DNA of 21,146 bases from an uncultured Collinsella sp. GTDB taxonomy: Bacteria; Actinomycetota; Coriobacteriia; Coriobacteriales; Coriobacteriaceae. Below the pieces are notes generated by a model. It ran no database searches. It had not been told where the DNA came from and saw only the letters and a program-made list of their open reading frames with translations. The position numbers and the translations under genes are program-made. The DNA lies in NCBI GenBank assembly GCA_902388545.1, contig CABMPS010000011.1, positions 1 to 21,146 of the forward strand, in the 5' to 3' direction. How positions within the stretch are numbered: the stretch's first letter is position 1; each line of letters starts with the position of its first letter. Shown piece after piece: positions 1 through 7,072 of the stretch.

Positions 1-438
1 CAAGATGAACATAACGCCCTCGGGCGGCTCCTCGAGTGTCTTGAGCAGTGCGTTGGCGGTGTTGGCGCGCAGTTGCTCGGCACGGTCGATGATGTAGACC
101 TTGGCCTTGGCGCGAATGGGTGCCAGCGGCACGTCATCGAGCAGCTCGCGGGTCTGGGCAATAAGGTAGCCCGTGGCGCTCTCGGGCGTGTAATAGTGCA
201 CGTCGGGATGCGTATGCCGAGAGACGCGCACGCAACTGTCGCATGCGCCGCAGCCGTCCTGCTCGCACAGGAAGGCTTGGGCGAGCGCCCACGCGGCATC
301 GAGCTTGCCCGCGCCGGGGGCGCCCAAAAACAGGTAGGCGTGCGATGCACGGCCGCTGGCGACGGCATTGGTCAAAAAGTCGCGCACGCGCTCTTGGGTG
401 TCGAGCTTGGCCAGCAGGCTTGCCTGAGCGGGGGCCAT
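1..438 (-). CDS. holB: DNA polymerase III delta-prime subunit, N-terminal part (runs off the left edge)
   Basis: This is the clamp-loader AAA+ subunit that helps load the sliding clamp during chromosome replication. The first 146 codons are present, in frame to base 1, and the C-terminal part lies outside the window. Visible are a P-loop GAPGAGK near residue 40, a clamp-loader zinc module with four cysteines (CEQDGCGACDSC, about residues 59-70), a Walker B-like IIDRADQL, and the family signature ANALLKTLEEPP close to the cut. The ATG at 438 starts one base after the tmk stop codon. Its AAGGAGG ribosome-binding site lies inside the last codons of tmk, so the two genes are almost certainly translationally coupled. 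DnaX has similar motifs, but the position directly after tmk favours holB. Confidence 0.88.
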   Translation of the reverse strand, partial: MAPAQASLLAKLDTQERVRDFLTNAVASGRASHAYLFLGAPGAGKLDAAWALAQAFLCEQDGCGACDSCVRVSRHTHPDVHYYTPESATGYLIAQTRELLDDVPLAPIRAKAKVYIIDRAEQLRANTANALLKTLEEPPEGVMFIL

Positions 439-439
439 G

Positions 440-1123
440 TTACTCGGCCTCCTTGGCAAGCGCGGCGGCGACAGCATCCTGGGGGATATCGAGACCGTAC
501 GCGCGAACCTGCTCGACCGTCTTCTCGAAAACTTCCTCGACGGTCGTAGTGGCGTCGATGAGCTTTACGCGGTTTGGCTCCTCGGCAGCAATGGCACAAA
601 ATCCCTGGTACACACGTTCCTGGAATGCCATGCCCTTAGCCTCCATGCGATCTGCCGCGCCACGGGCTGCCATGCGTAGCGCCGCCTGCTCGGGCGTGAT
701 GTGGTAGACGAGTGTGAGCGCCGGGTGCGTTCCCGCGACGGCCAGGTTGTTGGCGTCGCGCACCATCTGGCGGTCGAGGCCATCGGCAAACGCCTGGTAG
801 CAGGTCGTGGAATCGTAGAAGCGATCGCACAGGACCACCTTGCCGGCCGCAAGGGCGGGGTCTATGACCTCGTGCACCAGCTGGGCACGCGCAGCCTCGT
901 AGAGCAGCAACTCGCAGGTGTCGCCCATCGCCATATTGGCGGGGTCGAGCAGCAGGGCGCGGATCTTTTCGCTGATGGCGGTGCCGCCCGGTTCGCGCAG
1001 GCTCACAACCTGGTGGCCAGCGAGCTCGAGCGCGCGGGCAAGCAGGCGCGCCTGCGTGGACTTGCCGGCACCGTCGACGCCCTCGAGCGTGATAAAGCTA
1101 TGTTGAGCAGGCTCAAAAGCCAT
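440..1123 (-). CDS. tmk: Thymidylate kinase
   Basis: The enzyme phosphorylates dTMP to dTDP with ATP, an essential cytosolic step in dTTP synthesis. The 227-residue product carries the P-loop EGVDGAGKST (residues 14-23), the DRF/DRY-type motif CDRFYDST in the middle, and a LID-like arginine-rich stretch (RGAADRMEAKG) before the C-terminal helix. Its length is typical or slightly long for the family. The frame is open upstream to 1219, but I chose the ATG at 1123 because family similarity begins just after it and AGGAAGGGG precedes it. The upstream in-frame residues look like untranslated leader. It is the first gene of a tmk-holB pair. A possible promoter lies at 1176-1204. Confidence 0.95.
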   Translation of the reverse strand: MAFEPAQHSFITLEGVDGAGKSTQARLLARALELAGHQVVSLREPGGTAISEKIRALLLDPANMAMGDTCELLLYEAARAQLVHEVIDPALAAGKVVLCDRFYDSTTCYQAFADGLDRQMVRDANNLAVAGTHPALTLVYHITPEQAALRMAARGAADRMEAKGMAFQERVYQGFCAIAAEEPNRVKLIDATTTVEEVFEKTVEQVRAYGLDIPQDAVAAALAKEAE

Positions 1124-1175
1124 GGGCGCAGCCCCTTCCTGCAAGGCGCGTAAATGCAGATATATCAACCAAGCC

Positions 1176-1204
1176 ATGATACCCCAGCGTCCGGCGCACC
1201 CCAA
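1176..1204 (-). promoter_or_regulatory. Possible sigma-70-type promoter for tmk-holB
   Basis: On the minus strand TTGGGG (1204-1199) and TATCAT (1181-1176) are separated by 17 bases and lie about 50 bases before the tmk start. The -10 is one base from consensus; the -35 matches only the first half. This is a pattern match only. Confidence 0.35.
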
Positions 1205-1224
1205 ATCGAACCTAGTCATTAGGG

Positions 1225-1280
1225 CGGCAGTTAGGGACGATCCTAAACTGCCGGCAGAAAAGGAACGTCCCCAACTGCCG
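1225..1280. repeat. Intergenic palindromic repeat, copy 1
   Basis: An inverted repeat with 15-base outer arms (CGGCAGTTAGGGACG and its complement, one mismatch) encloses an inner CTGCCGGCAG palindrome. Nearly the same sequence occurs at 2424-2481 on the other side of the zinc-ribbon gene. It is probably a REP-like intergenic element; it could also fold as a transcript hairpin. It has no T tract on either side. Confidence 0.8.
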
Positions 1281-1286
1281 GCTAAA

Positions 1287-1351
1287 GTTGCGGTGAAATA
1301 GGGACTGATTGAAGCTCTGAGACCGCCAAACAGTCCCTATTTCACCGCAAC
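1287..1351. repeat. Perfect 21-base inverted repeat upstream of the zinc-ribbon gene
   Basis: The left arm (1287-1307, beginning GTTGCGGTGAAATAGGG) and the right arm (1331-1351) are perfect reverse complements, with a 23-base loop. The element ends 28 bases before a TATAAT hexamer. It shares the core TAGGGAC with the neighbouring palindrome but is otherwise a different sequence. It may be a second REP-like family or a large operator or hairpin; I cannot tell which. Confidence 0.8.
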
Positions 1352-1378
1352 GTATGATGGGGAATTTTGGATGCTGGG

Positions 1379-1384
1379 TATAAT
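1379..1384 (+). promoter_or_regulatory. Probable -10 box of the zinc-ribbon gene
   Basis: A perfect TATAAT lies 37 bases before the start codon. No good -35 is present at 16-18 bases upstream, so the promoter assignment rests on the -10 and its position. Confidence 0.4.
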
Positions 1385-1421
1385 CGTCGTATTGCATTGA
1401 AATGTGGCGAAAGGAGTGGCA

Positions 1422-2405
1422 ATGTCTCGGTATTGCGCCTCGTGCGGCAAGCTTCTTGCAGATAATGCCAAGTTCTGCACCTCGTGCGGTGCACCCGTTG
1501 AGCAAACAGCCGCGAGCGATAGCCAGCCCGCTTTTGAGCAGACCGGCTCCCTTGATACGCCGCAAGCCAAGGCGGACGACCCCCTCGCCTATAGCCCCGA
1601 CCCCGCCGCAAGGACCGAGGCCGTCGAGACCACGCAGCGCATACCCGTCGCGAGCGGCTCGCCCCAACAGCAGCCGGCTCCCGCATACGCGCCCGCTTCG
1701 CCACAGACCCCCGCTCCCAAAAAGAGCGGCACCGGGCCGCTTATCGCCGTTATCGTTGTGCTGGTGGCGATCATCATCGCCCTGGTCATCTTCTTTGCGA
1801 TCAGACCGTTCGACAACGCCGCCACGCAGACGACTGCCGAGGTAGCTAAGCTGCACCATGACGTCGACGACGATGACCTAAAGCCTCTCGGCAATCCCAA
1901 CAGCCTGTACGACGATGATGACGATGACGACGAGGATGGCGGCGAAGCAACGCTCTCCGAGCAGAACCTCTACCGTCGCCTGAGCGAATACTACGACCTG
2001 CTCGAAGATCTCGACAGCCAGGTCCGTGGCTGCGCGCAGAACTTCAACGGCAACTATCTGGAAGAGGATCGAACCACCCGTCAAAATCTCGCCGACGTCG
2101 CCGAGCGCACGGAGGACACCATCGAGCAGTATTACGACATCGTCGAGGACCTGGACGTCCCGACGAGCTCCAAGAACTACAGCTCCTGGAAGGATATCAT
2201 CGCCCTGTACGACGACCTGGATCACCGCATTGACGCAATCTGTGATGCCTGGGAGATCAGCCTGAAATACGCCAAGCCTGCGGACCACAAGAATGAGATC
2301 GTGGCGCCGCTGTCGCGCGACAACGTGGCGGGCACCAATGACAATAAGTACCGCCTAGACTTTGAGGAGCGCTATCCCGGCGCCAAGCCCGTCGAGGTGA
2401 ACTAG
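1422..2405 (+). CDS. Zinc-ribbon, single-pass membrane protein of unknown function
   Basis: The 327-residue product opens with a double-CxxC zinc ribbon (C5, C8, C19, C22; YCASCGKLL and FCTSCGAP). A Pro/Ala/Gln-rich low-complexity linker (about 30-104) follows, then one hydrophobic helix (about 106-127), an acidic run (DDDDDDDED, about 164-172), and a charged, mostly helical C-terminal domain rich in Tyr, Asp and Glu (about 175-327). This layout is common in Gram-positive zinc_ribbon_2 membrane proteins, where the ribbon is cytosolic and the C-terminus is probably outside. The GTG at 1404 is in frame, but AAGGAG at 1411-1416 correctly precedes the ATG at 1422. It stands alone on the plus strand between minus-strand topA and tmk, flanked by matching palindromes. 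I do not recognise a specific function. Confidence 0.85.
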   Translation: MSRYCASCGKLLADNAKFCTSCGAPVEQTAASDSQPAFEQTGSLDTPQAKADDPLAYSPDPAARTEAVETTQRIPVASGSPQQQPAPAYAPASPQTPAPKKSGTGPLIAVIVVLVAIIIALVIFFAIRPFDNAATQTTAEVAKLHHDVDDDDLKPLGNPNSLYDDDDDDDEDGGEATLSEQNLYRRLSEYYDLLEDLDSQVRGCAQNFNGNYLEEDRTTRQNLADVAERTEDTIEQYYDIVEDLDVPTSSKNYSSWKDIIALYDDLDHRIDAICDAWEISLKYAKPADHKNEIVAPLSRDNVAGTNDNKYRLDFEERYPGAKPVEVN

Positions 2406-2423
2406 CGCTTTGTCGTTCCCGAG

Positions 2424-2481
2424 CCGGCAGTTAGGGACGTTCCTAAACTGCCGGCAGAAAAGGAACGTCCCTAACTGCCGG
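2424..2481. repeat. Intergenic palindromic repeat, copy 2
   Basis: Perfect 21-base inverted arms (2424-2444 and 2461-2481, outer sequence CCGGCAGTTAGGGACG) surround a 16-base centre holding the palindrome CTGCCGGCAG, so CTGCCGG/CCGGCAG occurs four times and a cruciform with a small central arm is possible. It is the cleaner of two near-identical copies; the other is at 1225-1280. It lies 18 bases after the zinc-ribbon gene's stop and next to a strong terminator. Confidence 0.85.
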
Positions 2482-2483
2482 TC

Positions 2484-2525
2484 AAAAAAACGAGCGAGGA
2501 TCGCGGGGTCCTCGCTCGTTTTTTT
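2484..2525. terminator. Bidirectional intrinsic terminator between the zinc-ribbon gene and topA
   Basis: Perfect 17-base arms (2484-2500 and 2509-2525) consist of seven A, then CGAGCGAGGA, an 8-base loop, and the complement ending in seven T. The A/T tails make it functional on both strands. It ends both the plus-strand zinc-ribbon gene and the minus-strand tat-hyp-topA run. Confidence 0.92.
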
Positions 2526-2547
2526 GGGCAATGTTTCGACTGCGCCG

Positions 2548-5124
2548 TTACTTGTCGGCGGCTGCTTTCTTGGCAGTCGACTTCTTCGCGGTCGTCTTCT
2601 TGGCGGCAGTGGCTTTCTTAGCCGTCGTCTTCTTTGCCGTGCTCGCCTTGGTTGTGGTCTTGCGACCGCGGGCGGGCTTCTTCTCCTTGGTCGGGCAGTC
2701 CATGTTGACGCAGATACGCCACGGACCGCGCGCCGTGTTGACCACCACGATGGGGGCGCCGCACTCGGGGCAGGTCTCGCCCGTCGCCTCGAGCTTGCCG
2801 CGCGCCGGCAGCGGATAGCTCACGCCGCAGTCATCGTAGTTGGTGCAGCGGATAAAGCGCTTGCCGCTCTTCTCGCTCTTGTGCGCGATCAGGTCGCCGT
2901 GACGTCCGGCCTCGGCACACACCTTGCACTCGCCCACCTTAAGATCGGGCTCGTAGTTGGTGGGGCACGTGGGGTTCACGCAGATCTCGAAGGCCTTCTG
3001 GCGGAATGGCTGGCACTTGATGCGCGGCGCGCCGCACTCGGGGCACACGGCGGCCTCGCCCTCGAGCGGGCTCACCTTGACGCCACTCGGCACCGGATAG
3101 GTCACGTCGCAGTCGGGCCAACCCATGCAGCCGATAAAGCTGCCGCGGGTCTTGGCGCTCGTCTTCATAACCAGGTCCTTGCCGCACTTGGGGCAGGCGC
3201 CCACGCGCGCATCGGCCGTGACGGCGTCGCTGATGGCGTCGCCCAGCTCCTGCGTATGCTTGAGCAGCTCGTCGAGCACGCCGGCCAGCAGCGCGCGCGA
3301 GTGCGTCACGACATGCTCTTCGGTGTCCTCGCCGCGCTCCACGCGAGTCATGTCGCCGTCGAGCTCGCTGGTCATATCGGGGCTCGTGATGCGCGGGGCA
3401 AACTGCGACAGCGCGTCGATGATGGCGATGCCCAGCTGGCTCGGCTCAACGGGATCATTTTTGAGATAGCGCACGGCATACAGGCGCTCGATGATGCTCG
3501 CGCGCGTGGACTTGGTGCCCAGGCCGCGCTTTTCCATCTCCTGCACGAGCTTGCCCTGGCTGTAGCGCGCGGGCGGCTCGGTCTGCTTGGCCTCGAGCTT
3601 AATGTCGAACACGTCGACCGTGTCGCCCTGCTCAAGCGGCGGCATCTGCTCGTCGCGCTTGAGGCCGTACGGATATGCCTCGCGGAAGCCCGGGGTCACG
3701 AGCACGTCGCCCGAAGCCACGAACGGCTCGCCGTTGACGTCGAGCTCGAGCTTGGTGTTCTCGATGGTCGCGGGCCCCATGAGCGTTGCCAGGAAGCGAC
3801 GGGCGATGAGGTCATAGAGTTTGCGCTGGCCGCCGTCGAGCGTGGACGGATCGCCCTCGCCCGTGGGGTAGATAGGCGGGTGGTCGGTGGTCTCGACCTT
3901 GCCGCGCGTGGGCTTCATGGGGCCGGCGAGCACCTTTTTGCACACGGGCGCCAGCGCCGGGTTGATCTTTGCCAGGTCGCTCACCACGGCGCCCAGATCG
4001 AGCGTCGCGGGATACACGGTGTTGTCGACACGCGGGTAGCTGATGAGACCGGCCATGTAGAGGGACTCGGCGATGCGCATGGTACGCGCAGGTGAGATGC
4101 CCTCGGCCGCGGCGGCAGCCTGCAGCGAGGTCGTCGCAAACGGCGTGGGCGGCTGCTGCTTACGCGAGCGCTTGGTCACCGCGGCGACGGTTGCCGTCGT
4201 AGCGCCGTCAACGTGACCGTACGCCGTCTCAGCAGCATCCTTGTCGGTAAAGCGCGCCGTCTTGTGCGCGATCTTAAAGCGATCGTCCTCGGCAGCGCCT
4301 TGCGCGGCGCCCATGCCGCGAATCTGCCAATAGTCCTCGGGCACAAACGCCATGCGCTCGCGCTCGCGCTCGACCACCAGGGCAAGCGTCGGCGTCTGCA
4401 CGCGGCCGGCGGAACGCACGTTGCCAAAGCCGCCAAACTTGGCGAGCGTCAGGTAGCGCGTGAGCACCGCACCCCAAATGAGGTCGATGTGCTGACGGCT
4501 CTCGCCGGCGTCGGCCAGGTTCTGGTCGAGCGAGACAAGGTTATCGAAGGCCTGCGTGATCTCGGCCTTGGTAAACGAAGAATACTGGGCGCGGGCGACC
4601 GGCAAGTCGGGCGCCACCTCGCGCACCTTGTTGAGGGCGTCCGAACCGATCAGCTCGCCCTCGCGATCGAAGTCCGTGGCGATGATGACGCTGTCGGACT
4701 TTTTGGCGAGGTTCTTAAGCGAGCGGATGAGCTCTTTCTCGGCCGGAAGCTTAATGACGGGCGCCCAGGTGAGATAGGGCAGGCTCTCGAGCTTCCAGCC
4801 CTTGATGGAAATGCCATCGGCAAGGAACGGCTTGCGCTTGGTGTCGTACGGCGGGCGGGCCAGGCCAGCGGGCATATCGGCCGGCAGCATTTCGCCGTCC
4901 TCCGTGACCGAATACCAGCCCAACTTTTTATCGAACAGCACACTGTCGCAAAAATCGGGTGCCAGGATGTGACCGGCAAGGCCGATCGTCACGCACTCCT
5001 CGCCCTTCCACTCAAAACGGTAGATAGCGGTGTTGTACACCTTGTCCTTTTTGGGCTTGCCCGTGGACAGACGCTCGGCGATCTGACGCGCGGCGTCGTT
5101 TTTCTCAGCGATGATGAGCTTCAA
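2548..5124 (-). CDS. topA: Type IA DNA topoisomerase (archaeal-like topoisomerase I) with four zinc ribbons and a lysine-rich tail
   Basis: This enzyme relaxes negative supercoils by transient single-strand cleavage through a 5'-phosphotyrosine. The 858-residue product begins MKLIIAEKNDAA. It carries the TOPRIM acidic motif ATDFDREGELIG (149-160) and the active-site region GLISYPRVDNTVYP, with catalytic Tyr363. Four C4 zinc ribbons follow (Cys 644/647/666/672, 694/697/715/720, 733/736/760/766, 785/788/805/810), then a histone-H1-like tail of KK(T/A)TAKK repeats (about 820-858). The N-terminus and the SYPR.DNTVYP motif resemble archaeal TopA more than E. coli TopA. The start is TTG at 5124, preceded by AGGAG with a 6-base gap; no better start exists. 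It is the last gene of the tatA-tatC-hypA-hypB-topA run. Confidence 0.93.
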   Translation of the reverse strand: MKLIIAEKNDAARQIAERLSTGKPKKDKVYNTAIYRFEWKGEECVTIGLAGHILAPDFCDSVLFDKKLGWYSVTEDGEMLPADMPAGLARPPYDTKRKPFLADGISIKGWKLESLPYLTWAPVIKLPAEKELIRSLKNLAKKSDSVIIATDFDREGELIGSDALNKVREVAPDLPVARAQYSSFTKAEITQAFDNLVSLDQNLADAGESRQHIDLIWGAVLTRYLTLAKFGGFGNVRSAGRVQTPTLALVVERERERMAFVPEDYWQIRGMGAAQGAAEDDRFKIAHKTARFTDKDAAETAYGHVDGATTATVAAVTKRSRKQQPPTPFATTSLQAAAAAEGISPARTMRIAESLYMAGLISYPRVDNTVYPATLDLGAVVSDLAKINPALAPVCKKVLAGPMKPTRGKVETTDHPPIYPTGEGDPSTLDGGQRKLYDLIARRFLATLMGPATIENTKLELDVNGEPFVASGDVLVTPGFREAYPYGLKRDEQMPPLEQGDTVDVFDIKLEAKQTEPPARYSQGKLVQEMEKRGLGTKSTRASIIERLYAVRYLKNDPVEPSQLGIAIIDALSQFAPRITSPDMTSELDGDMTRVERGEDTEEHVVTHSRALLAGVLDELLKHTQELGDAISDAVTADARVGACPKCGKDLVMKTSAKTRGSFIGCMGWPDCDVTYPVPSGVKVSPLEGEAAVCPECGAPRIKCQPFRQKAFEICVNPTCPTNYEPDLKVGECKVCAEAGRHGDLIAHKSEKSGKRFIRCTNYDDCGVSYPLPARGKLEATGETCPECGAPIVVVNTARGPWRICVNMDCPTKEKKPARGRKTTTKASTAKKTTAKKATAAKKTTAKKSTAKKAAADK

Positions 5125-5178
5125 AAGAGGCTCCTATCTCGTGTGTCTGCGGCTGCGCCCGCCCTCTTGGCGGCCGAC

Positions 5179-5862
5179 TTACGCCCTTGCTTGCTCAATC
5201 TGCCCGATGAGCCAATCGCACCAGGCATCCATGCCCTCGCCCTTGCGCGCGCTCACGGCAAACCGCGGCGCCTGCGGATTGAGGTCATCGAGTGTCTTAG
5301 TATACCTATCCATGTCAAAATCGAAAGCCGGGGCCACGTCGACCTTATTGAGCAGCTGCGCGCCGGCGTGCTGGAAGATGCCCGGGTACTTGATGGGCTT
5401 GTCGTCGCCCTCGGGCACCGAGAGGATCATGATGGACAGGTTCTCGCCCAGGTCAAAGTCGACCGGGCAGACCAGGTTACCCACATTTTCGATAAAGATG
5501 ACGTCGATGTTCTCCAGACCGACGGCCTGGTCGAAGGCGTCGACGGCCTCCATGATCATGTTGCCCTCGAGATGGCACAGGCCGCCCGTGTTGATCTGGA
5601 TGGCGGGCATGCCGGCTTCCTTCATGGTGATGGCGTCGACGTCCGAGGCGATATCGCCCTCGATAACGGCACAGCGCAGGCTGGCTTTGTCACGCAGGCG
5701 CTCGTTGGTGCCCAGAATCGTGGTGGTCTTACCCGAGCCAGGGCTCGACAGCACATTGATCACGTAGGTGTTCGTCTGCTCAAACCGCTGACGCAGCTGA
5801 TCTGCCAGGCGCTCGTTGCGCGACAGAATCGGCGACGCGATATCAATCGTTTTCTCGGCCAT
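5179..5862 (-). CDS. hypB: Hydrogenase/urease nickel incorporation GTPase HypB
   Basis: HypB is the GTPase that works with HypA to deliver nickel to the large subunit of [NiFe]-hydrogenases (or to urease). The 227-residue protein shows a P-loop SSPGSGKTT (39-47), the metal-binding Cys96-His97 pair in NTGGLCHL, IENVGNLVCP (about 124-133) with a further conserved Cys132, and NKVD (172-175) for guanine recognition. It lacks the N-terminal CxxCGC motif of E. coli HypB and has no histidine-rich region, so it is unlikely to store nickel. An AAGGAG site lies 8 bases before the ATG. It follows hypA by 55 bases. No hydrogenase or urease structural gene, nor hypCDEF, is in the window. Confidence 0.95.
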   Translation of the reverse strand: MAEKTIDIASPILSRNERLADQLRQRFEQTNTYVINVLSSPGSGKTTTILGTNERLRDKASLRCAVIEGDIASDVDAITMKEAGMPAIQINTGGLCHLEGNMIMEAVDAFDQAVGLENIDVIFIENVGNLVCPVDFDLGENLSIMILSVPEGDDKPIKYPGIFQHAGAQLLNKVDVAPAFDFDMDRYTKTLDDLNPQAPRFAVSARKGEGMDAWCDWLIGQIEQARA

Positions 5863-5917
5863 ACTTAGCGCTCCTTACTTTGGCCCTTTTATACCCCATC
5901 GCTAGATGGCGAGCGTG

Positions 5918-6274
5918 CTAATCGTCGGGGGTCTCGATCTCGATACTTGCGATGTCGAGTTCGCGGCCATGCAGCAGACGCACGTTGGCACCGCCACATT
6001 GGGGACAACGGCAATGGAAACGGTCGTGCTCAAAGACCTCACCGCAGTCCAGACACTCGCTTTGTGGATGGACCTCCTCCACGGCAAGCTCGCAGCCGCG
6101 CGTGAGCGGGTCCTCGTCGCGAAACGTCCCCCACGCAAAGTCGAGCGCCTCGCGCACGACCTCGGTCATATCCCCGATACGCAGCGTTACCAAAACGGCG
6201 CGCGAGGCCCCCGCCCCACGCGCCGCGCGAATCACTGTATCGAGTATGCCGTTGACAATGCCAACCTCGTGCAT
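5918..6274 (-). CDS. hypA: Hydrogenase nickel insertion protein HypA
   Basis: HypA is a small zinc-containing metallochaperone that binds nickel through the N-terminal MHE motif and hands it over with HypB. The 118-residue sequence starts MHEVGI (His2 and Glu3 the expected nickel ligands) and has a zinc site formed by Cys74, Cys77, Cys90 and Cys93 (ECLDCG and CRCPQCG). Its length is normal. The start codon lies 6 bases after the tatC stop, and its GAGGAG ribosome-binding site is formed by the acidic last codons of tatC, so translation is probably coupled. The neighbour hypB confirms the call. Confidence 0.95.
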   Translation of the reverse strand: MHEVGIVNGILDTVIRAARGAGASRAVLVTLRIGDMTEVVREALDFAWGTFRDEDPLTRGCELAVEEVHPQSECLDCGEVFEHDRFHCRCPQCGGANVRLLHGRELDIASIEIETPDD

Positions 6275-6280
6275 ACCGTT

Positions 6281-7072
6281 TTACTCCTCGTCGTCCTCGT
6301 CGTCCGAGAACAGGTCCAGACGGCTCACGAACAGGCCCTCCTTGCCCTCGCGCGCGGTAATGACCACGCGGGCAATGGCGAGCGAGATCTCGTAGAGCGA
6401 AAGCAGGGCACCGTACATAAGGCCCAGCGTAACGGGCGAGCCGTCGGGCGTGATCACAGCCGAGCCCACGAGCAGGCCCACGTACACGTAGCGCCAGGCG
6501 CTGCGGAAAGCCGCGTAGGACACGATGTGGAAAACGGACAGGTAGAAGATGATGAGCGGCAGCTCAAACGCCACACCAAAGCCGATCATAAAGAGCAGCT
6601 CCATGTTGACGTAGTTCTCCAGATCGGGCAACGCCGTAGCGACAGCCGAGGTCTCGCCGATGAGCCACTCAAAGCCCGCCGGGATGATGATGAAGTAGCA
6701 GAAGATGGCACCCAGGAAGAACAGCACCGTCGAGGCGAGCACCGTGGGCACAACCCACTTGCGCTCGTTGGGGCGCAGTGCCGGCAGGAAAAATGCCAGA
6801 ATCTGCCAGATGATCATGGGCGTGCACATGACCACGGCCATCTTGATGGCAAGCGAGAAGCGCAGGCCAAAGCCGCCGAGCGTGGTGGTGATGTAAAACT
6901 TACCGTCCGGCACAAAGGAGCGGATGGGGTCCTCAAGAATATCGAGCACCACGGGCGTGGCAAAGTACAGCACGATGGCGGCGGCAAACACCGAAACGAC
7001 CACGATGGTCAGGCGGCGACGGAGCTCTCCCAGGTGATCGAAGAGCGGCATGCGCGCAGGTCCGATCGGCAT
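6281..7072 (-). CDS. tatC: Twin-arginine translocase subunit TatC
   Basis: TatC is the polytopic membrane receptor that recognises twin-arginine signal peptides of folded exported proteins. The 263-residue product has the family's N-terminal motif PLFDHLGELRRRL, about six hydrophobic segments, the FxxP-type stretch FFLPALRPNER, and the conserved MxFGxAFELP-like GFGVAFELPLIIF. The C-terminus is acidic (SDDEDDEE). The ATG at 7072 overlaps the tatA stop by one base (TAATG), with GGAGG 9 bases upstream, so I take this start; Met8 is an alternative. Proximity to hypAB fits Tat export of [NiFe]-hydrogenases, which is inference. Confidence 0.96.
   Translation of the reverse strand: MPIGPARMPLFDHLGELRRRLTIVVVSVFAAAIVLYFATPVVLDILEDPIRSFVPDGKFYITTTLGGFGLRFSLAIKMAVVMCTPMIIWQILAFFLPALRPNERKWVVPTVLASTVLFFLGAIFCYFIIIPAGFEWLIGETSAVATALPDLENYVNMELLFMIGFGVAFELPLIIFYLSVFHIVSYAAFRSAWRYVYVGLLVGSAVITPDGSPVTLGLMYGALLSLYEISLAIARVVITAREGKEGLFVSRLDLFSDDEDDEE

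Noticed and set aside
1124..1219. N-terminal extension of thymidylate kinase
   Set aside because: The 32 extra residues are unlike the family and contain the likely promoter; the ATG at 1123 has the better ribosome-binding site.
1212..1859. Minus-strand open frame overlapping the zinc-ribbon gene
   Set aside because: The plus-strand gene has a zinc ribbon, a membrane helix and a ribosome-binding site; the reverse frame has none and crosses both palindromes' stems.
2410..5868. Two long plus-strand open frames (561 and 551 codons) opposite topA and hypB
   Set aside because: They are antisense to genes with clear catalytic motifs. High-GC coding DNA routinely leaves the opposite strand open, and their composition (Ala/Arg/His/Leu-rich) is typical of such shadows.
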